Below are positions 8,102-14,405 of a DNA stretch of 21,462 nucleotides, one piece after another. The first letter of the stretch is position 1; each line of letters opens with the position of its first letter. Origin of the DNA: Thermodesulfovibrionales bacterium (lineage in GTDB: Bacteria > Nitrospirota > Thermodesulfovibrionia > Thermodesulfovibrionales > UBA1546). The position numbers and the translations under genes were made by a program. The DNA is taken from positions 1 to 21,462 of the forward strand of contig CAKKPR010000173.1 in NCBI GenBank assembly GCA_919901705.1. The letters run 5' to 3'. The notes below the pieces were generated by a model that saw only the letters and a program-made list of their open reading frames with translations, was not told the DNA's origin and did not search any database.

Positions 8102-9100
8102 ATGATTTTGCATCCTGGTGTTATTGCATTGATTATCGGCTCAGGCATTGTGCTCCTGCTTGTTCTGTATGCCTCGGCGCTCGGCATAAAAATAATCCGG
8201 AGATGGGACATAAAAAGCAGTTCAGAAGAACAACTCTCCCTCGAAAGAAAAACTTACCTGGTCTCGACACTGGTGCAATATGCCCTAGTATTTGAAATCC
8301 TGTCTGTCTTTCTGTTCATATATACAGCAGAAGATATCCATACATTGCTTGCCGGCGCAATGTGCGCAACAGGTTCCCTGAATGCAAATGCCTTTGGATT
8401 TCCAACTCTCTACATAAAAATTGCTTCGTTTTTTATTTCAGCATCATGGATTGCCATAAATCACATAGACAACAAGTCGGAAGATTATCCGTTAATCAGG
8501 ATGAAATATAAGCTTTTGACAGCAGTGCTTGCAGTGATGATAATTGAATTCATCTTCCAGCTGGAATATTTTCTCAGAATAAATCCGAATGTTATTACTT
8601 CCTGCTGCGGCGTCATGTTCAGCGAAAAAGGAGAAGGGCTTGCAAGTTCATTGGCTGCATTCCCTGTCCTGCCTGCAAAGATTCTCCTCTATTCTATCTT
8701 CGCTGTCACAATTGCAAACGGCATAGCTGTATACAGGACTCAGCGCAAACCGTTTACATATATGTTCTCTATCTTTGCCTTCATGTTTTTTATTTCCTCT
8801 GTCATAGCTATCATTTCATTCATTTCACTCTATTTCTATCAAATCCCCACTCATCACTGCCCTTTTGATATCCTCCAGAAAGAATATTACTATGTTGGAT
8901 ATCCCATATATGCATTTTTGTTCACAGGAAGTTTTTTTGGAATAATAGTGGGTATCATTGAACCATTTAAAAAAATAGCTTCCATGTCCAAAATAGTACT
9001 GAATGCCCAGCGCAGATGGAGTCTTTATGCGATTACAGGGCTTGTAATATTTACCCTCATTTCTTCGCTGCCCATGATACTGCTTCCGTTTAAGATGTGA
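8102..9100 (+). CDS. Unrecognised polytopic membrane protein with conserved-looking Cys/His
   Basis: This 332-residue protein has about eight hydrophobic segments (near 8-30, 53-75, 102-120, 136-155, 185-207, 218-245, 263-287 and 307-328). I do not recognise the family with confidence. Polar residues between the helices are distinctive: C88 in GAMCATG, a CCG at 168-170, and HHCPF at 251-255. Such Cys/His sites next to the membrane would suit metal or heme handling or thiol redox chemistry, but this is a guess. A good Shine-Dalgarno (aggaaagg, 8087-8094) sits 7 bases before the ATG. The 16-base gap to the transporter gene implies one operon, though no functional link is obvious. A repeat cluster follows immediately and no hairpin/T-run terminator is seen. 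Confidence 0.75.
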   Translation: MILHPGVIALIIGSGIVLLLVLYASALGIKIIRRWDIKSSSEEQLSLERKTYLVSTLVQYALVFEILSVFLFIYTAEDIHTLLAGAMCATGSLNANAFGFPTLYIKIASFFISASWIAINHIDNKSEDYPLIRMKYKLLTAVLAVMIIEFIFQLEYFLRINPNVITSCCGVMFSEKGEGLASSLAAFPVLPAKILLYSIFAVTIANGIAVYRTQRKPFTYMFSIFAFMFFISSVIAIISFISLYFYQIPTHHCPFDILQKEYYYVGYPIYAFLFTGSFFGIIVGIIEPFKKIASMSKIVLNAQRRWSLYAITGLVIFTLISSLPMILLPFKM

Positions 9101-9127
9101 CTGCGAGAATGGCAAGATTCCTCACCT

Positions 9128-9267
9128 GTCATTGCGAGGAATCACGAAAGCCTTCGGGATGACGAAGCAATCTCAAAGGAAAAATTGCCACGCGGAGTTT
9201 ACCCTGAGAAAAAAACGAGATTGCCACGCTGCGCTCGCAATGACAAAAACGAAGGGCTCGCAATGAC
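9128..9267. repeat. Extragenic palindromic repeat cluster A
   Basis: A left arm beginning gtcattgcgagg (9128-9139) and running to gcaatctc (9167-9174) is followed by an inverted arm ending ctcgcaatgac (9217-9244) and a second partial inverted end gggctcgcaatgac (9254-9267). The same units recur at 12811-12895 and 12981-13017, so this is a dispersed, mobile-type (REP/MITE-like) repeat lying between genes. Confidence 0.75.
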
Positions 9268-9294
9268 AAGAAGGGAATTATAAAGTTAAGATGA

Positions 9295-9323
9295 TTGAAT
9301 TTATTGGCTATTTCTGGTACAAT
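9295..9323 (+). promoter_or_regulatory. Predicted sigma70-type promoter of scpB, near-leaderless
   Basis: The -35 ttgaat (9295-9300) and -10 tacaat (9318-9323) are spaced by 17 bases, the optimal distance. The expected transcription start, near 9330, is only a few bases before ATG 9337. This makes the upstream TTG at 9295 implausible as a start codon, since it would be the -35 element itself. Confidence 0.5.
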
Positions 9324-9336
9324 TTTGACATTTGTG

Positions 9337-9867
9337 ATGGAAGATAAAGATAAAAAAAATCTACTCGAAGCGATATTATTTCTTTCAGGAGAATCGGTAG
9401 CGCTTTCATCATTGAAGGATGTTACTGAGATGCCGGAGAATGAACTTAAAAAATTTATGGAAGAACTTATGTCGGAATACAGAGAAAAAAATAGCGGGAT
9501 TTTGATTTCCGAAATAGCTAACGGATACCAGATGATAACAAATCCTGCATATGCGCCCTGGCTGAAAAAGTTCCGGGCAAAAAGCGCATCTTCAAAACTT
9601 TCGGCATCTGCCCTTGAGACACTCGCAATAATTGCATACAAGCAGCCGATCATCAAGGCTGAGATAGAACAGCTTAGGAGCGTAAATTCTGACGGAGTTG
9701 TAAAGACACTCCTTGACAGAAAGCTTATAAAGATTATGGGAAGAAAAGAAGCTCCAGGCAGGCCCTTGTTTTACGGAACAACAAAAGAATTTCTTCAGTA
9801 TTTTGGGTTAAAAGACCTGACAGAGATGCCAACCCTAAAGGACATAGAAAGGGAAGAGGCAGCATGA
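9337..9867 (+). CDS. scpB: Segregation and condensation protein B
   Basis: ScpB is the winged-helix dimer subunit that, with ScpA (kleisin), loads on SMC to form the bacterial condensin that compacts and segregates the chromosome in the cytoplasm. From ATG 9337 the protein has 176 residues, the usual length. The two winged-helix regions are visible, with the family signatures ALETLAIIAYKQPI (92-105) and GRPLFYGTTKEFLQYFGL (141-158). An in-frame TTG at 9295 would add 14 residues with no homology and lies in the promoter; GTG 9334 is another possible start. There is no Shine-Dalgarno before 9337. scpA is not adjacent in this window, although the two genes are often neighbours. The LysM/NlpC gene starts 16 bases later and is probably co-transcribed. 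Confidence 0.93.
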   Translation: MEDKDKKNLLEAILFLSGESVALSSLKDVTEMPENELKKFMEELMSEYREKNSGILISEIANGYQMITNPAYAPWLKKFRAKSASSKLSASALETLAIIAYKQPIIKAEIEQLRSVNSDGVVKTLLDRKLIKIMGRKEAPGRPLFYGTTKEFLQYFGLKDLTEMPTLKDIEREEAA

Positions 9868-9883
9868 TAGCGAGAGGTACAAA

Positions 9884-10741
9884 ATGAAGAAATTTTATAT
9901 TGCGCTGGCAATATTATTTATTTTTGCAGCAAGCGCCTATGCTGATGAAACTTACAAAATCAAAAAAGGCGATACCCTATCCAAAATTTCCAAAAAATTC
10001 CATGTAAGCGTTCAGGAAATACGTGACCTGAACAGCCTTAAGAAATCAGCAAAACTCAAACCAGGACATGTTCTGACAGTCAAGAGAACAGGCACGAAGA
10101 CTTATACGGTTAAAAAAGGTGACAACATATACAGGATTGCAAAGAAATTCAATCTGGATGTTGACGATTTAAAAGATATCAACCTTCTCGACTCTTATGA
10201 TCTAAAGGTGGGACAGAAACTCCTGCTCGAACCCGAACCCGAGACAGAGACTGCACAAGCTGCCAATCTTGTTGAAGAGATAAAGAAACTCTCCGAATCA
10301 GAAGAACTCGCAAATATGAACATGTCAGACAGGCTTATATTATTCGCGAGAAAGTTTCTTAACATCCCCTACAAGTTTGGGGGAAGCAGCATAATGGGTA
10401 TTGACTGTTCAGCCTATGTCCAGAAGGTTTACGGCCTTGTAGGAATAAACCTCCCTCGTTCTGCCAGGCTCCAGTTTAAGGAAGGAGAGATTGTTGACAG
10501 AGATTCATTATCAATAGGTGATCTAGTTTTTTTCAGGACATACGCCTCGTTCCCCTCTCATGTTGGAATTTATCTCGGGAACGACCTTTTCATTCACGCA
10601 TCTTCTAAAGACAAAAAAGTAAGTATCAACAGCCTTAAAACACCTTATTATTTCAAGAGGTTTCTGGGCGGAAAGAGATTTATTTCAGATACACCGGAAA
10701 AGGCCGAGAAAGAATCAGAAGAATTTTCGCAAGGCAGCTGA
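9884..10741 (+). CDS. Secreted LysM-NlpC/P60 peptidoglycan hydrolase
   Basis: This 285-residue exported cell-wall enzyme is predicted to cut peptide bonds in peptidoglycan stems. It starts with a signal peptide (MKKFY, hydrophobic core, cleavage probably after AYA at residue 20). Two LysM modules follow, at about 23-66 (YKIKKGDTLSKISKKF) and 73-115 (YTVKKGDNIYRIAKKF). A linker leads to the NlpC/P60 domain at about 147-265. Catalytic Cys175 is in GIDCSAYVQ, and the His residues of the triad region are H226 (SHVGIYLG) and H238 (FIHAS). An agagg (about 9871-9875) lies upstream of the ATG. The gene is convergent with the moeA fusion, with only 11 bases between the two stops and no obvious terminator hairpin. 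The C-terminal tail after 268 is acidic and probably disordered. Confidence 0.93.
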   Translation: MKKFYIALAILFIFAASAYADETYKIKKGDTLSKISKKFHVSVQEIRDLNSLKKSAKLKPGHVLTVKRTGTKTYTVKKGDNIYRIAKKFNLDVDDLKDINLLDSYDLKVGQKLLLEPEPETETAQAANLVEEIKKLSESEELANMNMSDRLILFARKFLNIPYKFGGSSIMGIDCSAYVQKVYGLVGINLPRSARLQFKEGEIVDRDSLSIGDLVFFRTYASFPSHVGIYLGNDLFIHASSKDKKVSINSLKTPYYFKRFLGGKRFISDTPEKAEKESEEFSQGS

Positions 10742-10752
10742 CCTTTTATTCT

Positions 10753-12765
10753 TTACAAACCATCTGCGTACACTATTTTCCCCATATCAGAAACATCATA
10801 CCCGCCAAGACCCAGCACCATATTTCTAAACGCATCATCATCCATGACAATCTCTAAAAGGCACTGAATCATCTCTGTATTATAAAAGTCAGCAGGTATG
10901 GCAAGGTCATATCTTTCCTTTGCAACAGGGATGAAATCAAGGCCAAGCGCCCGGGCTGACGCAAGTATTGCAAGCCCTGTGTCTGCAATGCCTGTAAGCA
11001 CAGCAGATGCAACTCCCATATGGGTATATTCCTCTCTTTCGTATCCTTTCACATCTTTAGGGTTTATGCCTGATTCTTTCAGATGCTTATCCGTCAAAAG
11101 CCTTGTTCCTGCGCCTGACTGCCTGTTAATGAAAACAACATCCTCCCTTGTCAAATCGTTAAATCCTTTTATATTTTTGGGATTACCTTTTGGAACAAGC
11201 AAGCCCTGCTCCCTGTAAACAAGATTGATAAGGATTATCTTTTTATCAGACAAGAGCCTTTTTATATATGAGACATTGTATTCTCCTGTCTCCTCATCGA
11301 GAAGATGAGTTCCTGCAATATGCGCCTCACCTTTTTTCAATGCCATCAGTCCTCCCATAGAACCAACATGCGCTGATGATAATGAAAGTCTCGGATATTT
11401 CTTTTTGAGAGAATTAGCCAGCAGGTCTAATGCATTGTCATGGCTTCCTATGCAGACGATGGTATTTTCAATCTCATCCTTAGTTCTTAAAAGATCAACA
11501 TTAACCTCTGTACCCGCGCCTATGCCTTCGGACATAGCAGGTATTCTCACAAAACCATCTGCACGGACCAACGACATCAGTACACCTGCTCCCCTTGATA
11601 CAGGGGTTGCTATTAATTTATCTCCAACTTTGCCAAGTTTTACTCTTAAAAATTCCTCCTGCCCGAGTGATGATGCAACCTGCCTGGAAAGTATTGCCTT
11701 CAATTTTTCCGGCTCTTCTGCTTCTCTTCCCTGCCATTTATATACAACAGGTTTTGCAAAAAGATTGAATGTAATATATGCAGATACCGGATAACCCGGA
11801 ATTCCAAGAACAGGCTTGCCTTTGACAAGGCCCAGGATTACAGGTTTCCCCGGCTTTATATTCACACCGTGAAGTAAGACCTCCCCGATATCTCTGATTG
11901 CATTTGCCGTAAAGTCCTCAGACCCCGCAGATGCGCCTGCGTTCACAACTACCATGTCGCCCAATCCATGAGCCTCAAGAATTGCTTTCTTTAATCCTTC
12001 AAAATTGTCAGGGACAATTCTGAACCTTACTGCATCTCCTCCCCATTCAGAGACAAGCCCTCCAAGCATCCTTGAGTTAAATTCTATAATGTCGCCTTTT
12101 TTAAGTTCACTTCCCGGCTCTACAATCTCTGTTCCGGTAGGGATTATTACAACCTTCGGCCTTTTTCTTACATTAATCTCAACATGCCCTCCTGCAAGCA
12201 TTGCACCGATATCAACAGGCCTTATCTTGTGATTCTCAGGTAGTATGAGCTCAGTTGCAACAATGTCCTCACCAATTACCCTCACATGCTGCCACGGAGT
12301 AGCCGCCTCAATAATTTCGATGTATTCACCACCCACCCCCTCTTCGCTCCCCCCCTTGGCAAGGGGGGGATGGGGGGGTGAACTCTCGGCTCTCTGCCAT
12401 CTGCTCTCTGCCCTGATTACATTCACATCTTCAATCATCACCACTGCATTGAATTCATCAGGTATCGGGTCTCCTGTATCCACATAAACAGCCTGAGTTT
12501 TGAGTTTTAATTTCTTGGGAGATGTCTCAGAAGCGCCGAATGTATCCACGTATCTTACGGCATAGCCGTCCATTGCAGATGAGTGATAAAAAGGAGATGA
12601 AAGTTTTGCTATAACAGGCTCTGACGTGATTCTTCCGAGGGAGTCCTTGACCTGAATTTTCTCGCCTGAAAAAGGCTTGAGAGAGCCTTCCGCCTCAAGC
12701 CTCTTCAGCCATTTCTCAATCGCTTCGTTCAGAGGCGTTGTTTCAAGATAAATCTCGCGTTTCAT
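10753..12765 (-). CDS. moeA: MoeA-type molybdopterin molybdotransferase fused to periplasmic-binding-like domain
   Basis: Residues 1 to about 430 are MoeA, which inserts molybdate into adenylylated molybdopterin to make Mo cofactor in the cytoplasm. Motifs include SAMDGYAV (63-70), the IPTGTEIV segment (208-215), NAGASAGSEDF (275-285, where many MoeAs have a Ser/Gly-rich loop) and PVLGIPGYPVSAY (318-330). Residues about 434-670 are a periplasmic-binding/LysR-effector-like domain (IGSHDNALDLL at 439-449, NRQSGAGTRLL at 547-557), which may bind molybdate, tungstate or an organic ligand. This fusion is known from bacteria and archaea with many Mo/W enzymes. About 28 residues (118-146) rich in Pro and Gly have no MoeA counterpart and come from a DNA repeat read in frame. 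The gene appears monocistronic, with a promoter ending 8 bases before the ATG. No Shine-Dalgarno is seen. Confidence 0.92.
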   Translation of the reverse strand: MKREIYLETTPLNEAIEKWLKRLEAEGSLKPFSGEKIQVKDSLGRITSEPVIAKLSSPFYHSSAMDGYAVRYVDTFGASETSPKKLKLKTQAVYVDTGDPIPDEFNAVVMIEDVNVIRAESRWQRAESSPPHPPLAKGGSEEGVGGEYIEIIEAATPWQHVRVIGEDIVATELILPENHKIRPVDIGAMLAGGHVEINVRKRPKVVIIPTGTEIVEPGSELKKGDIIEFNSRMLGGLVSEWGGDAVRFRIVPDNFEGLKKAILEAHGLGDMVVVNAGASAGSEDFTANAIRDIGEVLLHGVNIKPGKPVILGLVKGKPVLGIPGYPVSAYITFNLFAKPVVYKWQGREAEEPEKLKAILSRQVASSLGQEEFLRVKLGKVGDKLIATPVSRGAGVLMSLVRADGFVRIPAMSEGIGAGTEVNVDLLRTKDEIENTIVCIGSHDNALDLLANSLKKKYPRLSLSSAHVGSMGGLMALKKGEAHIAGTHLLDEETGEYNVSYIKRLLSDKKIILINLVYREQGLLVPKGNPKNIKGFNDLTREDVVFINRQSGAGTRLLTDKHLKESGINPKDVKGYEREEYTHMGVASAVLTGIADTGLAILASARALGLDFIPVAKERYDLAIPADFYNTEMIQCLLEIVMDDDAFRNMVLGLGGYDVSDMGKIVYADGL
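12325..12414. repeat. G/C-rich palindromic repeat inserted in frame in moeA
   Basis: The core is a perfect inverted repeat at 12349-12369: seven C, tt, a ggc loop, aa, seven G. Outer arms ttcacc (12325-12330) and ggtgaa (12376-12381) enclose it. To its right, gctctctgccat and gctctctgccc (about 12389-12412) form a short tandem duplication. On the minus strand it encodes PPHPPLAKGG-type sequence. The insert is a multiple of three and has no stop, so the gene stays open. Confidence 0.75.
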
Positions 12766-12773
12766 GCTTCAAA

Positions 12774-12803
12774 ATAATAGCGCAATTCCCATCCTTAAGG
12801 CAA
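12774..12803 (-). promoter_or_regulatory. Predicted sigma70-type promoter of the moeA fusion, near-leaderless
   Basis: On the minus strand, -35 ttgcct (12803-12798) and -10 tattat (12779-12774) are 18 bases apart. Only 8 bases separate the -10 from the ATG at 12765, leaving practically no room for a leader or ribosome site. Confidence 0.4.
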
Positions 12804-12810
12804 ATGAGAT

Positions 12811-12895
12811 GTCATTGCGAGGTCGTTTCGACCGAAGCAATCTCAGTCTCCGCAATCTCAAAAAAATAGATTGCCACGCTCCGCTCGCAATGACA
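12811..12895. repeat. Extragenic palindromic repeat B
   Basis: The left arm gtcattgcgag (12811-12821) and the right arm ctcgcaatgac are exact reverse complements at the outer ends of the element. Inner gcaatct and agattgc also pair. The whole unit could fold into one long hairpin. It is the same family as repeats A and C. The 376-base gap between moeA and the gene at 13142 holds this copy and copy C, and otherwise nothing I can identify. Confidence 0.75.
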
Positions 12896-12980
12896 AAAAA
12901 GCTAATCGCTGACAGCTAATTGCTGACCGCTGCTTTTAAAAAACAATGGATTTGTGATATATTCTGGCAGTAATACCGTT

Positions 12981-13017
12981 GTCATTGCGAGCGACCTTCG
13001 GGAGCGTGGCAATCTCA
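12981..13017. repeat. Extragenic palindromic repeat C (single arm)
   Basis: This compact copy runs from gtcattgcgagcg to gcgtggcaatctca. Its reverse complement matches the right arms of repeats A and B. It is a useful reference for the basic unit of about 36 bases. Confidence 0.7.
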
Positions 13018-13141
13018 GCTTTTGTATCAAAATGGTTAAGGGATGAAAACTGAATTTATTTTTTGTCCTAACTATGGAGAATAGACGAAATTGATGCGCA
13101 TACACCCAAGTTAGGCATCATCGAAAATAGGAGTTTATTTT

Positions 13142-13657
13142 ATGAGTTTGTTTAGAAAAAATAAGGATACGCCATACACAGAACAGCATCTTGAACAAGC
13201 CGAAGAGTTAATAAAATCTGCCCGTGTTTATGCAACTGGAACTTTTATTTCATGGATAGATGAATGCCCGCAGCTTCAAGCAGTTACCGACTCAAATCTT
13301 TTAGCTTTTTGGGATTATCTTATCACGATTGCATGCATAGGAACTGCTTTTGCAGAGATTGTTGACACCGTCCCAGAAAAAGATCAACCAAGAATTTGCT
13401 ATGCCATTCAGAAAAAACTAAATGATTGGAATTCTGATTCTTATGATGCTATGACAAACTTTTTATTATATGCTAAGAAGTTGATAGATAAAGGAGTTGA
13501 ATTGCCCGACGCAATCGGAAGTTGGGTTTGGGTTAACATAGAAAAGCATGAGCTGTCTAATTTGGAATTAAAAGAATTGGCTTCTTCACTGAGACTTGTA
13601 AGGGCTGTTGGATTACCAATTATGATTACTTTCCATAATTGGTGCAAACAAAAATGA
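13142..13657 (+). CDS. Hypothetical helical protein
   Basis: This 171-residue protein is one I do not recognise. It starts with a basic segment (MSLFRKNK) and then appears mostly alpha-helical, with no signal peptide, clear membrane helix or metal motif. Trp residues are frequent (for example W58, near W95, SWVWVN at 127-132). A good Shine-Dalgarno (aggag, 13129-13133) lies 8 bases before the ATG, which supports a real gene. It stands alone between palindromic repeats, a typical place for recently gained or lineage-specific genes. The codons and long uninterrupted frame look genuine. No functional inference is justified. Confidence 0.65.
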   Translation: MSLFRKNKDTPYTEQHLEQAEELIKSARVYATGTFISWIDECPQLQAVTDSNLLAFWDYLITIACIGTAFAEIVDTVPEKDQPRICYAIQKKLNDWNSDSYDAMTNFLLYAKKLIDKGVELPDAIGSWVWVNIEKHELSNLELKELASSLRLVRAVGLPIMITFHNWCKQK

Positions 13658-13752
13658 ATACTTTACGTCACCTAACAACAGGTCAAAAGACCACCATTCA
13701 AATGCTATCGCACAAAAGCAGCTCGGAATATTTCCCCTACTTCTCAACTTAA

Positions 13753-13787
13753 AGATTGTCGCGTCGCTTTCGCTCCTCGCTATGACA
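13753..13787. repeat. Degenerate palindromic repeat arm D
   Basis: The stretch beginning agattgtcgcg and ending ctcctcgctatgaca aligns with the right arms of repeats A and B but has several substitutions. It lies between the orphan gene and the toxin-antitoxin promoter. Confidence 0.45.
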
Positions 13788-13827
13788 TCAAAAAATTCTC
13801 TCCTCCCCAAATCCGCCTCACTTGAAA

Positions 13828-13856
13828 TTATCAACTAAAGTCATTTAGAATATAAT
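13828..13856 (+). promoter_or_regulatory. Predicted promoter of the toxin-antitoxin operon
   Basis: A perfect -10 tataat (13851-13856) is preceded at 17 bases by a weak -35 ttatca (13828-13833). The Shine-Dalgarno aaggagga follows at about 13868-13875, so the leader is short but conventional. Autorepression by the RHH antitoxin at this site would be expected from family behaviour. Confidence 0.4.
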
Positions 13857-13885
13857 TGAATCAAATTGAAGGAGGATGAAAGCAA

Positions 13886-14128
13886 ATGCCTAAGACCATA
13901 ACATTACGCCTCAGTGATGACGCTTACAGGAAATTTAATGCTGCAGCAGTCAAGGACAACCGCAGCATATCCAATTTAATAGAAACTCTTGCCTTGAAAA
14001 AATTAAACGAGGAAGTGTTCGCGGATAAATTCGAGATGGAAGAAATATTTTCGAATGCAAAACTGCTCAAGAAGCTCGAAAGAGGGCATAGCCACGCAAA
14101 ACTAAAAAAAGGCAACCTAATTGGTTAA
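13886..14128 (+). CDS. Ribbon-helix-helix antitoxin
   Basis: This 80-residue protein has the N-terminal signature of a CopG/RHH DNA-binding antitoxin: a beta strand (KTITLRLSDD, 3-12), a first helix, and RSISNLIETLALKKL (26-40) as the second helix. The basic C-terminal tail would wrap the toxin. As a dimer of ribbons it should bind the operon promoter and neutralise the toxin encoded directly downstream. A strong Shine-Dalgarno (aaggagga) precedes the ATG. The toxin's start codon overlaps its last codons by 8 bases, typical of coupled type II modules. It is small but well supported by context. Confidence 0.85.
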   Translation: MPKTITLRLSDDAYRKFNAAAVKDNRSISNLIETLALKKLNEEVFADKFEMEEIFSNAKLLKKLERGHSHAKLKKGNLIG

Positions 14129-14399
14129 ATACAGGATATTCGAAACCGACCAGTTTATAGAAGACCTATCGCAGGACTTTGAAGGACGGGGGGATAAAAT
14201 CAGAAAGAAGCTGTCAGAGTTCGTATATCCGCAGCTCAGGGAAAATCCGTATTTCGGCAAAAACATAAAGAAATTGAAGAATTACAAACCTGATACGTGG
14301 CGTTACAAAATCGGCAATTACAGATTTTTCTATGAACTAGATGAGAAGGACCACATAATTTATATGACGACTGCTGACGCGCGTAAAGACAGTTATTAA
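14121..14399 (+). CDS. RelE/ParE-family toxin
   Basis: This 92-residue protein has the compact RelE/ParE fold pattern: an N-terminal strand (YRIFETDQFIEDL, 4-16), a Lys/Arg-rich helix pair, a central LRENPYFGKNIKKLKNY (39-55), the WRYKIGNYRFFYEL strands (60-73) and a C-terminal strand ending DARKDSY. RelE members usually cut mRNA on the ribosome and ParE members poison gyrase; the sequence alone does not decide. The start is TTG at 14121, overlapping the antitoxin stop by 8 bases. The only Met inside is near the C-terminus, and aaagg about 8 bases upstream supports the TTG. A rare start may hold toxin output below antitoxin output. It is convergent with typA, with 6 bases between the stops. 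Confidence 0.87.
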   Translation: MVKYRIFETDQFIEDLSQDFEGRGDKIRKKLSEFVYPQLRENPYFGKNIKKLKNYKPDTWRYKIGNYRFFYELDEKDHIIYMTTADARKDSY

Positions 14400-14405
14400 C
14401 TCCTA

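Noticed and set aside
9295..9336. TTG start of scpB at 9295
   Set aside because: The TTG forms part of a well-spaced -35 element, and the added 14 residues have no ScpB homology; ATG 9337 fits better.
9128..13017. Repeats as a CRISPR array
   Set aside because: Copies are few, far apart, in both orientations and palindromic, without regular spacers or cas genes.
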